Positions 7,821 through 16,635 of a DNA stretch of 22,430 bases are shown here, piece after piece; within the stretch, counting starts at the first letter, position 1; each line of letters opens with the position of its first letter. Location: positions 1 to 22,430 of the IMG/VR virus record IMGVR_UViG_3300021375_000179; one strand, written 5' to 3'. Below the pieces are notes generated by a model. The model searched no databases. It was not told where the DNA came from and saw only the letters and a list, made by a program, of their open reading frames with translations. This DNA is from a virus. A program made the position numbers and the translations under genes.

Positions 7821-9044
7821 ATGAGTTTAATAACTGAAACAAACCAGCAATATTATCAAGGCGCTCAAGGCTTTAGAGGTGATGGCACTACGCTAACTTT
7901 TCCAACTACGTTTGATACAGATTTGGTTTTAGGAAATTTTGATCCTAACAATATTAATTACGCTTTAAATAACTTTAAACTATACACAAGTTCTACTGGA
8001 TTACCTGGATCTTACTTAGAATATATTACAACGTTTACAGTTGTAGATAACGCAATAACATTTCCTGTAGCTCCAGCTACTGGTCTTTATATAGTTGTTC
8101 AGTTAAAAAAACTAGACGGTGGATTATATGGCAGTACAGAAGCTGAAAAAGCATACGGTCAAATAGTTGAAGATAATTATGGCAGTTACTCATATATTAC
8201 GCTAAATGACGCTATAGATAACTTTATGGTTGGCTATGTAGGTGATGGCAAGCTAATACAAACAGCTAAGAAATCAGATATACTTTTCTTTGCTAAAAGA
8301 GGTTTACAAGAGTTTAGTTATGATACATTGAAGAGTATTAAATCAGCTGAACTAACTATCCCAGTAAGCTTGACACTAGCTCTACCGCAAGATTACGTAA
8401 ACTATGTTAAATGCTCTTGGGTAGATCAACTGGGTGTTTTACATCCTATTTATCCTACAAACAACTTAACCACAAGTCCTTACTACACTCAAATTCAAGA
8501 CTCTAAAGGAATTCCCACTCAAGATAACTTTGGATCAGATATAGAAGGCACATCGATAACCCAAGAAAGATGGCACAGTAATAATAGAGGTAACTTATTA
8601 AACAGTGATTTATCAGGTATAAGCGATTTATCTTTAAACTGGAATCAAAACGGTGAGTGGATTAATTACCAAAACTTTGGCCAACTATACGGTGTAGATC
8701 CTCAGTACGCTAATATGAACGGTTATTTTAATCTAAACGAACGTGAAGGCAAAATGTCTTTTTCTAGTCACTTAGTAAACCGTTTAATAGTATTAGAATA
8801 CATTTCTGATGGCTTAGCATATGATACAGATACTAAGATACCAAAGATGGCAGAGGAAGCTTTATACGCACACATATTGCATGCTATAATATCTACACGT
8901 GCTAATCAACCTGAGTATGTAGTTCAAAGACTCAAGAAAGAAAGATCTGCTAAGTTAAGAAATGCTAAAATAAGATTATCTAATATTAAAACCGATGAAA
9001 TCACTCAAGTAATGAGAGGTAAATCTAAATGGATTAAACACTAA
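7821..9044 (+). CDS. Tail adaptor / tubular protein (T7 gp11 / P22 gp4-like role)
   Basis: A 407-residue protein that probably joins the portal to the tail nozzle. Its core, about residues 125-210, carries helices and a strand pattern typical of adaptor proteins of podoviruses of this kind: KKSDILFFAKRGLQEFSYDT, IKSAELTIPVSLTLALPQDY, then VNYVKCSWVD. The C-terminal 90 residues are helical and basic (AEEALYAHILHAIISTRANQ, then VVQRLKKERSAKLRNAKIRL). The N-terminal 100 residues are different: beta-rich, starting YYQGAQGFRGDGTTLTFPTT and ending with ITFPVAPATGLYIVVQLKK, reminiscent of fibre-docking domains. The gene is tightly packed with its neighbours, with 6 bases to the nozzle gene. The adaptor role is inferred from motifs plus order. 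Confidence 0.72.
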   Translation: MSLITETNQQYYQGAQGFRGDGTTLTFPTTFDTDLVLGNFDPNNINYALNNFKLYTSSTGLPGSYLEYITTFTVVDNAITFPVAPATGLYIVVQLKKLDGGLYGSTEAEKAYGQIVEDNYGSYSYITLNDAIDNFMVGYVGDGKLIQTAKKSDILFFAKRGLQEFSYDTLKSIKSAELTIPVSLTLALPQDYVNYVKCSWVDQLGVLHPIYPTNNLTTSPYYTQIQDSKGIPTQDNFGSDIEGTSITQERWHSNNRGNLLNSDLSGISDLSLNWNQNGEWINYQNFGQLYGVDPQYANMNGYFNLNEREGKMSFSSHLVNRLIVLEYISDGLAYDTDTKIPKMAEEALYAHILHAIISTRANQPEYVVQRLKKERSAKLRNAKIRLSNIKTDEITQVMRGKSKWIKH

Positions 9045-9050
9045 AATAAA

Positions 9051-12000
9051 ATGGGTAAATCTATAAATACATTTTTAAAGTCTAAAATGAATCAGGATCT
9101 AGATTCTCGTTTAATTCCAAACGGGGAATATAGAACAGCAAAAAACATTCAAGTAAGTGCTTCTGAGTCAGAAAATGCAGGATCTGTTGAAAATATATTA
9201 GGAAATATAAGGGTTTTAGACATTGTAGAACTAACTGGTGTTGAAGACTTGTTTTGCATTGGTCAATGTGTTAATGATGAAACAAGCGAAGTTTATTTGT
9301 TTTGGACAAACTGGGTTGATACTCCAAATAATAAATACTCTCCAGATTCTAGTAATTTTATAGTAAGATATAATTCTCAAACAGAAACATCTAAGGTTCT
9401 AGTTCAAGGTTCATTTTTAAATTTTTCAAGACAAAACCCTATACATGGCTCTAATGTTTTAGAAACTCTTCTTTTTTGGACGGATAACAGGAACCAACCA
9501 AGAGTTATAAATTTAAAACAAGCTGAAGCAAATATAAATTACTACACTACAGAGGATCAAATATCTGTAGCAAAATATAGTCCTTATAGTTGTATAGAGC
9601 TTTTTGAAGAAAGCTATTTATCCTCTACAGACGGAGCTTATGAAACCACGCTTAAAGATGTTGTTTCAAAAAATTATCCAAACGGTGGTTTTGGAAACTT
9701 AAATAGCAATATAAGCGCTAATACAACTACTGTAGAAGTAAATTCTTTTGTTGGAGACATTGTTTTATCAGGCGCTGAATACCCGACTGCCGCAACAGTA
9801 GGTTACACAGCTTTTGATACTGGTCAAATAACAATTATACCAGGCGCTACGCTTTCTTCAGCTACGTACGATACTCTTACAGCTATTTGGACATTTACTA
9901 TTACAGGAGGTACCTTTCCTGAATTAACAACCTTAAGTGATATTGTTTTAAATCCTAACCCATATTACAATTCTGGTTTTGCAGGTGATCCTGACTTTTT
10001 AGAAGATAAATTTTCTAGGTTTAGCTATAGGTTTAAATATGAAGATAATGAATATTCTTTATTCGCTCCATTTACACAAGCTGCTTTTATACCAGAGCAA
10101 GACGGTTATTTTTTATACGTAAAAAAACCAAATATATCAGAAATAAAAGATCAAAGTGATACTTATAGAAGTACTACGGTATCTTTTATGAAAAACAAAG
10201 TTAATGACATAAAGCTAAGAATACCATTACCTTTTAAAAACTATGATATACAAGATGGCTTAAAGCTCAAAGAAATAGATATATTATACAAAGAGTCAGA
10301 CGCAACAGCTGTTAAAGTTATAGAAACAGTCTCCATAAACGACGTGGTTAATTCAGCTGGAACTTTTTCTGTAAATGGAGACGTTCCAGCAGCAATGCAG
10401 TTTAATATAGATAATTTACAAGGAGGTATAGAAATAGGTTCTTTAATAACTGGCTTTGGAATAGTAGGTAAACCTAAAGTGACGGCTTATGAACCAACAG
10501 ACGTAAACAACCCTTCGACAGGTGGTTTAATTACCGTAGACTTACCGCAAACTCTAGTTGACGACGTTGTTTTAAATGTGAATGACCCTAACTACTTTGT
10601 TTACAATTATCAATCTAAAAAACCATTTAAAACTTTACCTGAGGCAGATCTCATAAGAGTTTATGATAAAATTCCAGTAAAAGCTTTAGCTCAAGAAGTT
10701 TCTGGAAATAGAGTTATATATGGTAATTTCCAAAACAAACACACACCGCCTAAGTTTTTGAATTATAACGTAACTTCATCTGCTAAAGCAGACTTTGATT
10801 TAAAGAAAGAAGAAGGAGAAGTAACAGGTGGTCCATACAACGGCACTACTATAACTATAGATAAAGGTGCTATACCACCAAATGTTGGTGATTTTATAAC
10901 TTTAGTCGTGGGGACTGGAGATATACCAGAAAATACGCAGGTAGTATCTGTTACAGAAACGCCTCCGAGTTCAGGTATTTTCGTAGTTGTTCTGACTAAC
11001 GCTGTAACTAATTTAGTGTCGTCTAACATAGTTTTATTTCAACCAGGTTCGAACACTTTACAAACAACTAGCATTGTAGAATATCCAAACCACAGCGTTA
11101 AGTCTAATAGAAACTATCAAGTAGGTGTTTTGTTATCGGATAGATATGGTAGAACATCTACTGTTATATTGTCAAACAACAAAGATACTATACTAATAGG
11201 ATCACCTCCAAGAGCATTTTCCGGTTCCACTGTTTACTCGCCATACATAGATCGCTCTGTAATTCCTTCTCAATGGCCCGGCAATTCTCTTAAGATTCTA
11301 TTTAATCAAACTATAGATTCAACTTTTAACGCTACAATTGGAACCCCTGGTTTATACAATGGGGATCCTACGAGCGACAACTACAATCCGTTGGGTTGGT
11401 ATTCTTACAAAATAGTTGTAAAACAAACAGAGCAAGAATACTACAATGTCTATCTACCAGGTATAATGGCTGCTTATCCGTCTGACACTACTTTAGAACT
11501 TGGATCAACATCTCACTTTGTTTTAATAAATGACAATATAAATAAAGTGCCTAGGGATCTATCAGAAGTTGGTCCAGAACAACGGCAGTTCAGGAGTTCT
11601 GCAAAATTATTTGGTAGAGTTGAAAACACAGATAATTTAATTGACCCTACAACTGACCTAGGTAGTTCTAATAAACAGTATTACCCTGAAAGGTTTAACG
11701 ATTTAGTTTCTACTATTTCAACAAATAAAGACTTATTTGATTATACACCTATAGGTGACGATGCTCCAAGACCTGATTACTTTCCTCAGTTTTATGACTT
11801 AGAATCAAATCCTTTAATAGCCAGAGTAAGTACACACAAGCGTATAGGTCAAATATCTACAACTAATTACGATACGGTTAGCGCTCAGTCATCGCTGTCT
11901 ACCAATACTGATATAATAAGATTAGCTAGCGTGGCTGGTGATCCTACAACTATAAACCCGGGTGATAAGGTTTTAGGTTCTGGATTTCCAGATGATTTAG

Positions 12001-13934
12001 TGATTGAGACACCTGGGTTTACTGCAGAATCACCTATCTCAAACACACCTGCTTTTGAGTCCGCGGCTGTATCTATAAATAATAAAATAATACTAAATAC
12101 ACTAGGTGATCCAGCTCAGTCAATAGCTGTTGGTGATTTAGTTTACAACCCAGCAGATTCCAATAGTATACCAGCAGGTACTTTTATAACAGCTATAGAC
12201 GTTAGTAGTAATGAAATTACACTAAATAACGCTGTAGCAATAAGCAATGGCACTGCTTTAGTTATATCTAACCCTGCTAGAATAAAAGTGAATAAACCAG
12301 TTAGTGTAAATACTGGTCAAATTGTAACTATAGTTAACGACGCCACGCCTGGCCTGCAGTATTTGGCTGTATATGAAACAGAGCCTGTAGAAAGTTTATT
12401 AGACATATTTTGGGAAACATCTACGTCGGGTTTGATTTCTGACTTAAATAATGCTATAATAGATTCTGCGTCGGGTGGAGCTAGTTTAAGCGGTTTGAAT
12501 CCTAGTCCTTTTACGGAGGGTCTAGAACAAGGTGGTGAAATATTTGCAGCTCCATTTAGCATATTAGATAATTTTGGTCAAATAATTCCTTTTGTAGAAA
12601 TTAATGAGACTTTAGAGATAACAAGTGTAACTAATGGATTAGGTGAAAATGTTAATAGTTATTTTACATTAACGCAGGTAGCTTCAAGTAATTTGTTTAA
12701 CATAGAAACAACTACTGAGTATTTTGATACAATGTTTTTTAACTACTTAGAACCGTCAAGAATTTTTACTTTTAAATTTAGAACAGTTATAAATGGATTA
12801 GAAACATTTTTTGAAGAAGAAATAGCATTACAAAATGTTGCACCAATCATTAGGTTTCCAAACCAAGGTCAAACTTTTTCAATTACACCTAATACAGTAG
12901 GCGTTTGTAACATAGCTGCTAGAAATGGAAGCGCAAATACTCAAGATCCACCAACAGGTAGTCCACTGCCTCTTTCAGGTAACTTCAACGCTGGTGATTG
13001 TACTATAGTGTCTCAAAAACAGGGGTCTATTGATGGTCCAGACGTTGATTATTTTACTGTACTTCCAGTAAATGTAAGTGGAACAGCAACAGACGCTAGT
13101 TGGAAGTTAGAGAACACAGCGGTTGGTACGATACCAGTAGATACTTTCTACTTAACTATACGAGTTCAAGACGCTGGAGGTAGTAGCTTTGCAGATGAAG
13201 TAGATATAATAGTAACTACAGGTGTTACTGTCGAAAATGTTTATCAAAGAGTGATAATGTCAAGGGAAATTAGTTTACCACCAGATGGTCCAGTATATAA
13301 TCCAAATTGGCATATGACTGCAACTCCACAGATTGCTTATCAATTTATAACGTTTTTTGAAGTAACAAGTGGGCCTACTGAGTCTCAAGGTTGGTATATA
13401 TTTAATGGACCTTTTAGTAGTACTAGTTACTATTATTTTATGACTTTCGCGGGTGGAATAGAAGGCTCGCCTGTAGGATTTAATAATACTTGGTTTGTAT
13501 TTGGTCTTATGGGAGTTTTAACCAGCCAATTAGCAAATGAAAACAATGTAATAGAGATTGATTTTCATAGTGCAAATGGTGATATAACTCAATTAAAGCA
13601 TGCGCCTACTCAAGAAGCTGCTTTTAATGAGTGGTTTAATGGTGGGCCAAGTGGTTCTATTAGCTGTAGGTATTCTCAAGTTTGGCCGTTTCCAAGTGGG
13701 TACCCGTGGAATCCTAGTACAGATGGTTATGGGGGTGAGTGTCAACCTTTAAATCCACTTCCTGGTAATATTGGTGGGTGTGTACCAGGAATGACATTGA
13801 GAGATAATGTTCCTTATGCCATTAACCCACCTGGCGCAGGAATCATTGGGTCTGCACCTGGCGGTGTTTTAGATATAAGTGCTAATGCTGAGGAGTTTGG
13901 GCTAGATCAATATACTTGGGCTATAGTAACTTAA
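9051..13934 (+). CDS. Giant tail nozzle/stabilisation protein (P22 gp10 / crAss stabilisation type) with extra domains
   Basis: A 1627-residue beta-rich protein. The N-terminus has the pattern of gp10-type nozzle and crAss stabilisation proteins: NTFLKSKMNQDLDSRLIPNG, EYRTAKNIQV, then NAGSVENILGN within the first 52 residues. A beta-propeller-like LFWTDNRNQPRVINL follows around residue 143. The family binds the adaptor and closes the tail channel. The middle contains several copies of a small beta-module (annotated separately). Around residues 1365-1389 a cadherin-like strand pair appears (FYLTIRVQDAGG). The last 235 residues are rich in Trp, Tyr, Phe, Gly, Pro and Cys and look like an adhesive or receptor-contacting domain. 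It is far longer than P22 gp10 (about 470 residues), so insertions have expanded it. No signal peptide or membrane segment is expected or seen. Confidence 0.72.
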   Translation: MGKSINTFLKSKMNQDLDSRLIPNGEYRTAKNIQVSASESENAGSVENILGNIRVLDIVELTGVEDLFCIGQCVNDETSEVYLFWTNWVDTPNNKYSPDSSNFIVRYNSQTETSKVLVQGSFLNFSRQNPIHGSNVLETLLFWTDNRNQPRVINLKQAEANINYYTTEDQISVAKYSPYSCIELFEESYLSSTDGAYETTLKDVVSKNYPNGGFGNLNSNISANTTTVEVNSFVGDIVLSGAEYPTAATVGYTAFDTGQITIIPGATLSSATYDTLTAIWTFTITGGTFPELTTLSDIVLNPNPYYNSGFAGDPDFLEDKFSRFSYRFKYEDNEYSLFAPFTQAAFIPEQDGYFLYVKKPNISEIKDQSDTYRSTTVSFMKNKVNDIKLRIPLPFKNYDIQDGLKLKEIDILYKESDATAVKVIETVSINDVVNSAGTFSVNGDVPAAMQFNIDNLQGGIEIGSLITGFGIVGKPKVTAYEPTDVNNPSTGGLITVDLPQTLVDDVVLNVNDPNYFVYNYQSKKPFKTLPEADLIRVYDKIPVKALAQEVSGNRVIYGNFQNKHTPPKFLNYNVTSSAKADFDLKKEEGEVTGGPYNGTTITIDKGAIPPNVGDFITLVVGTGDIPENTQVVSVTETPPSSGIFVVVLTNAVTNLVSSNIVLFQPGSNTLQTTSIVEYPNHSVKSNRNYQVGVLLSDRYGRTSTVILSNNKDTILIGSPPRAFSGSTVYSPYIDRSVIPSQWPGNSLKILFNQTIDSTFNATIGTPGLYNGDPTSDNYNPLGWYSYKIVVKQTEQEYYNVYLPGIMAAYPSDTTLELGSTSHFVLINDNINKVPRDLSEVGPEQRQFRSSAKLFGRVENTDNLIDPTTDLGSSNKQYYPERFNDLVSTISTNKDLFDYTPIGDDAPRPDYFPQFYDLESNPLIARVSTHKRIGQISTTNYDTVSAQSSLSTNTDIIRLASVAGDPTTINPGDKVLGSGFPDDLVIETPGFTAESPISNTPAFESAAVSINNKIILNTLGDPAQSIAVGDLVYNPADSNSIPAGTFITAIDVSSNEITLNNAVAISNGTALVISNPARIKVNKPVSVNTGQIVTIVNDATPGLQYLAVYETEPVESLLDIFWETSTSGLISDLNNAIIDSASGGASLSGLNPSPFTEGLEQGGEIFAAPFSILDNFGQIIPFVEINETLEITSVTNGLGENVNSYFTLTQVASSNLFNIETTTEYFDTMFFNYLEPSRIFTFKFRTVINGLETFFEEEIALQNVAPIIRFPNQGQTFSITPNTVGVCNIAARNGSANTQDPPTGSPLPLSGNFNAGDCTIVSQKQGSIDGPDVDYFTVLPVNVSGTATDASWKLENTAVGTIPVDTFYLTIRVQDAGGSSFADEVDIIVTTGVTVENVYQRVIMSREISLPPDGPVYNPNWHMTATPQIAYQFITFFEVTSGPTESQGWYIFNGPFSSTSYYYFMTFAGGIEGSPVGFNNTWFVFGLMGVLTSQLANENNVIEIDFHSANGDITQLKHAPTQEAAFNEWFNGGPSGSISCRYSQVWPFPSGYPWNPSTDGYGGECQPLNPLPGNIGGCVPGMTLRDNVPYAINPPGAGIIGSAPGGVLDISANAEEFGLDQYTWAIVT
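10356..10580 (+). other. Beta-module, copy 1 (in nozzle protein)
   Basis: Residues about 436-510 of the nozzle protein. The recognisable core is IEIGSLITGFGIVGKPKV, followed by a turn and LITVDLPQTLVDDVVLNV. It matches the loose pattern G-x-V/I-x-G-x-G-[IV], spacer, T/K-x-V, spacer, paired strands, seen again further on. It is a degenerate protein-level repeat; DNA identity between copies is low. Confidence 0.45.
10824..11050 (+). other. Beta-module, copy 2 (in nozzle protein)
   Basis: Residues about 592-667. The core is GTTITIDKGAIPPNVGDFIT, then GTGDIPENTQVVSVTETP, then a strand pair ending NAVTNLVSSNIVLFQPG. Order of elements: entry strand, G-D/S turn, 'P-E-N-T-x-V' turn, exit strand with hydrophobic F. 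Same layout as the other copies. Confidence 0.5.
11898..12272 (+). other. Two tandem beta-modules, copies 3 and 4 (in nozzle protein)
   Basis: Residues about 950-990 (INPGDKVLGSGFPDDLVIET, apparently shortened) and about 1006-1074 (IAVGDLVYNP, IPAGTFITAIDVSSNEITLN, NGTALVISNP). They sit back to back and show the clearest form of the module: 'I-x-x-G-D-x-V', then 'P-x-G-T-x-[IV]-x-x-[IV]', then 'I-T-L-N-N-A', then 'G-T-x-L'. Confidence 0.5.
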
Positions 13935-13961
13935 TAAATAAATAAGTAATAATAAATAAAT
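13935..13961 (+). promoter_or_regulatory. A/T-only leader with stacked stop codons
   Basis: The 27 bases between nozzle and next tail gene are A/T except for one G and made of TAA/TAAA units. They provide further in-frame TAA codons after the nozzle stop and an unstructured leader for the next ATG. There is no Shine-Dalgarno; this probably works as an A/T-rich initiation region of the Bacteroidota kind. Confidence 0.4.
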
Positions 13962-15938
13962 ATGGCTGCTATAATAGAGATAAAATACTTTAACACTTTC
14001 ACTCTACATAAAACTAACAACGCTTCGGAAGAGCCTATATGGAATGGATCTAGAGGCGTACCTAAAGACTTAAGTGGTTACGATGTTGTTCCTAATACAA
14101 CTGATGAAAACAACTGGGTTATAGAGGAGTCTAGAATAACAGGTGGATATAATAACACTTCCGTGGATTTTGGAGTTAAAGCTTACGTGGTAGAAGAAGA
14201 TGCTAATGCTTCGTTTTTAAGCAGTTCATTGATATATTCTGGTCCTTTTAATTCTAGAACCGGCATAAATAAAACTAATGTTTTTTCAATTGGCGAAGAT
14301 ATAACTAAATCCGCAGACCCATCTAACGGGTCTATACAAAAACTATACGCTTCTGATTCTAATATAAACGTGTTTCAAGAGCTAAAAGTAAGTAGAGCGT
14401 TAATTGATAAAGATGCTATTTACTCTGCAGAAGGAGGAGGAGCAATAACTAATTCTAATTTAGTAATTGGAACAATACAACCTTATGCTGGAGAGTATGG
14501 TATAAGTAAGAATCCAGAAAGCTTTGCGGTTTATGGTTATAATCAATATTTTTCTGATAAAAACAAAAACACTGTTTTAGAGCTAAACGCAAGTGGTATA
14601 AGTGAAATATCTTCTTTTGGTATGAAAAACTTTTTTAGAACAAAGTTACAGTCTATAGATAGTTCAATAAGTCAAGGCTATGTTTTAGGTGGTTTTGACA
14701 TTCACAACAAACAATACGTAGCTTCTCTGCAGCCAAATCCAGTTTTAAACACTAGTAATAACTATAGTACTTTGTCTTATGACTCTAGATATAATGGTTG
14801 GGTTAGTTTTTTCGATTACGAGCCAGATCAAATGTTTAGTATAAGAGACAAGTTTTACTCTGTAAAAAGTTTTGTTGGTGAAGGTTCTTTTGCTGTCACC
14901 ATAAATGTTGAAACCACGCCGCAACCTCAGTCAGTATTTCAACTGCTACCTGGTTCTATTAATGGTGATATAGTGACAGGAATGACTGCAACCATTTGTA
15001 ATGTCACTCCTTGCAGTCCAGAGAACATGGTGGTAATAGGAAATGTAGTTAGTTTTGACCCAAATACTAACACGCTGGTTTTAGACACTGAAAGAGTATA
15101 TACGTCTAATCAAAAAATATTTTTTGGCTACGCGTCAGGTGTTTACAAACATTACTCTAAACAAGTTCCCAGGTCTAGTTTTTATTCAATTCAAAACGCT
15201 AGCTCAATTAGTTTTGTGGTTAACGAAGACCCTGTTAAGTCTAAGTCTTTTCAAACCATATCTTACGAGGGTGGCAACGGATGGCGTGTAGATACTATAA
15301 GCCCGGTTGTTTCTGATCCAACTGGAGATGATTTTTCTATATCAACACAAAATTGGAGTCAAACAAGAGATTCATCTTACTTTGTGCCTAGCTATTACGA
15401 GGGTAGATACACAGTAATTGACTCACAAGCTTCATCAGCGGCGGCCTCAACAACTACAAGTGTAGTTGTTCGAAACTTAAGCGGCACATATGGAGCTGGT
15501 GGTAATAGTGAAGTTATGATCCCAGTTGGCGCGAGTGTACTTGGTAATGGAGTAGATTTAGGAACTAGAGTTGTTAGTTACACACCAGCTACAGGTGTAT
15601 TAGTTGTAAATCAAAACTTAAATATAAGCGTTAACACATTACTTTATTTTAATTTGAATGTAGAGTCGCAAGATTACCAAACTGTCTTTGGAACATCTCA
15701 GCCTAGTTTTATAAATCAATTTTATAAAGGTTTTAGTAGAAAGGAAAACAAGTACGTTGCTAGCTTAAAAAATTCTTCAGGACCTAACGCTGGTGAGGTG
15801 AACTTTGGCAACGATATAGCTGGTATAAAAGGATTTTATGTAAACGTTACTATGACTACTGATTCAGTAACTAATCCTGGAGGCGAAAAACAGCTTTTTA
15901 GCGTAAACACAACTTATAATACAAATAATGGATATTAA
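13962..15938 (+). CDS. Phage tail structural protein, nozzle-associated
   Basis: A 658-residue, beta-rich protein directly after the nozzle gene. Its N-terminal half has motifs I associate with tail proteins of crAss-like and marine Bacteroidota phages: NWVIEESRITGGYNNTSVDF (residues about 48-67), LIYSGPFNSRTGINKTNVFS, and NGSIQKLYASDSNINVFQEL. A propeller-like stretch, AVYGYNQYFSDKNKNTVLEL then SGISEISSFGMKNFFRTKL, follows near residues 190-230 and resembles sequence normally found near the end of gp10-type nozzle proteins. The C-terminal half carries two more copies of the beta-module found in the nozzle protein (about residues 324-390 and 496-564). It likely assembles on the nozzle, possibly as its distal part or a fibre collar; the exact role is inference. 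Confidence 0.68.
   Translation: MAAIIEIKYFNTFTLHKTNNASEEPIWNGSRGVPKDLSGYDVVPNTTDENNWVIEESRITGGYNNTSVDFGVKAYVVEEDANASFLSSSLIYSGPFNSRTGINKTNVFSIGEDITKSADPSNGSIQKLYASDSNINVFQELKVSRALIDKDAIYSAEGGGAITNSNLVIGTIQPYAGEYGISKNPESFAVYGYNQYFSDKNKNTVLELNASGISEISSFGMKNFFRTKLQSIDSSISQGYVLGGFDIHNKQYVASLQPNPVLNTSNNYSTLSYDSRYNGWVSFFDYEPDQMFSIRDKFYSVKSFVGEGSFAVTINVETTPQPQSVFQLLPGSINGDIVTGMTATICNVTPCSPENMVVIGNVVSFDPNTNTLVLDTERVYTSNQKIFFGYASGVYKHYSKQVPRSSFYSIQNASSISFVVNEDPVKSKSFQTISYEGGNGWRVDTISPVVSDPTGDDFSISTQNWSQTRDSSYFVPSYYEGRYTVIDSQASSAAASTTTSVVVRNLSGTYGAGGNSEVMIPVGASVLGNGVDLGTRVVSYTPATGVLVVNQNLNISVNTLLYFNLNVESQDYQTVFGTSQPSFINQFYKGFSRKENKYVASLKNSSGPNAGEVNFGNDIAGIKGFYVNVTMTTDSVTNPGGEKQLFSVNTTYNTNNGY
14931..15130 (+). 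other. Beta-module, copy 5 (in 658-residue tail protein)
   Basis: Residues about 324-390. The core is INGDIVTGMTATICNVTP, a Cys-containing turn, then VVIGNVVSFDPNTNTLVLDT and a final strand with F. The layout matches the modules in the neighbouring nozzle protein but it carries two cysteines. Degenerate, so confidence is moderate. Confidence 0.4.
15447..15653 (+). other. Beta-module, copy 6 (in 658-residue tail protein)
   Basis: Residues about 496-564. STTTSVVVRNLSG, then IPVGASVLGNGVDLGTRVVS, YTPATGVLVVNQNL, and TLLYFNLN. This is one of the clearest copies: entry strand, 'V-G-A-S-V-L-G-N-G-V', 'G-T-R-V-V-S', exit strands, terminal F. Confidence 0.5.
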
Positions 15939-15956
15939 TAATAAAAATATAAAGAT

Positions 15957-16625
15957 ATGCCAATAGGAGCAGGAGCAGTTATAGGCTTAGGAGCATCTTT
16001 AGTGGGTGGGATAATTGGTTCTTCATCTGCTAAAAAAGCTGCAGCAAGAGCAGCAGCCGAAAAAGCTCGTTTACAAGCTAAGTTAAGTAGCTTAGAAAGA
16101 AATAGACAAGAGGTTATAAATCCTTACGGAGACGTTACGAGTCTAAGTGGTATGATAACTAATCCTTTCGCTAATTTAGGGGTTGCTACTAAAGCTGCTG
16201 AAATGAAAATTGAAGAAGCTGATATCTCATTAGCCAATACGTTAGACACCATGAGAGCTACCGGAGCTAGCGCCGGTGGCGCTACGGCTTTAGCTCAAGC
16301 AGCTTTAAGATCTAAAAAAGGAGTTGCAGCTAGCATTGAACAACAAGAAAAGTCTAACGAAGATAAAAGAGCGGCTGGAGAACAGCAAGTGCAGCAAGCT
16401 AAAATGGCTGAAGAGCAGCGTATTCAACAAGCCGAAGCTATGGGTAAACAGTTTGTATTTGGAGCGACAGAACAAAGAGAGGTTAAAGAAATGGATAGAA
16501 CTTACGCGGAAATGATGGGCGCAGCTCAAGATCAAGCTCAAGCTAAGGCAGATCAAACCGCGGCTATAACTGGCATGTTTGGATCTATGGCTTCAATTGG
16601 TGGTGGAATGTTAGGAGGAAACTAA
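15957..16625 (+). CDS. Putative internal virion / ejection protein
   Basis: A 222-residue protein with the architecture of small podovirus ejection (internal core) proteins. A glycine/alanine-rich hydrophobic helix at residues 4-22 (GAGAVIGLGASLVGGIIGSS) could insert in a membrane. A long Ala/Gln/Glu/Lys coiled coil spans about 25-195, broken by a conserved-looking NPYGDVTSLSGMITNPFANL segment (residues about 54-73). A second glycine-rich hydrophobic end, GMFGSMASIGGGMLGGN, closes the protein. The overall design is similar to T7 gp14-size proteins, which enter the cell envelope ahead of the DNA. It sits between the tail genes and the giant ejected protein, which supports the role. There is no catalytic motif. 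The function is inferred from composition and position. Confidence 0.65.
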   Translation: MPIGAGAVIGLGASLVGGIIGSSSAKKAAARAAAEKARLQAKLSSLERNRQEVINPYGDVTSLSGMITNPFANLGVATKAAEMKIEEADISLANTLDTMRATGASAGGATALAQAALRSKKGVAASIEQQEKSNEDKRAAGEQQVQQAKMAEEQRIQQAEAMGKQFVFGATEQREVKEMDRTYAEMMGAAQDQAQAKADQTAAITGMFGSMASIGGGMLGGN

Positions 16626-16635
16626 AAAACAAAAA

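Noticed and set aside
10763-12562. Reverse-strand open frames inside the nozzle gene (10763-11029, 12317-12562)
   Set aside because: Short, without leader or recognisable product, and fully covered by a strong + strand coding gene.
13500-13934. C-terminal nozzle region as a diversity-generating retroelement target
   Set aside because: No template repeat, reverse transcriptase or typical C-type lectin end motif is seen in the window.
16305-16556. Open frames on both strands within the 222-residue ejection-type gene
   Set aside because: They arise from the repetitive Gln/Glu/Ala/Lys codons of the coiled coil. Their translations are compositionally odd and have no start context.
16613-16618. 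AGGAGG before the gene at 16636 as a Shine-Dalgarno site
   Set aside because: It is about 18 bases from the ATG, beyond the normal spacing, and encodes the glycine-rich end of the preceding protein.
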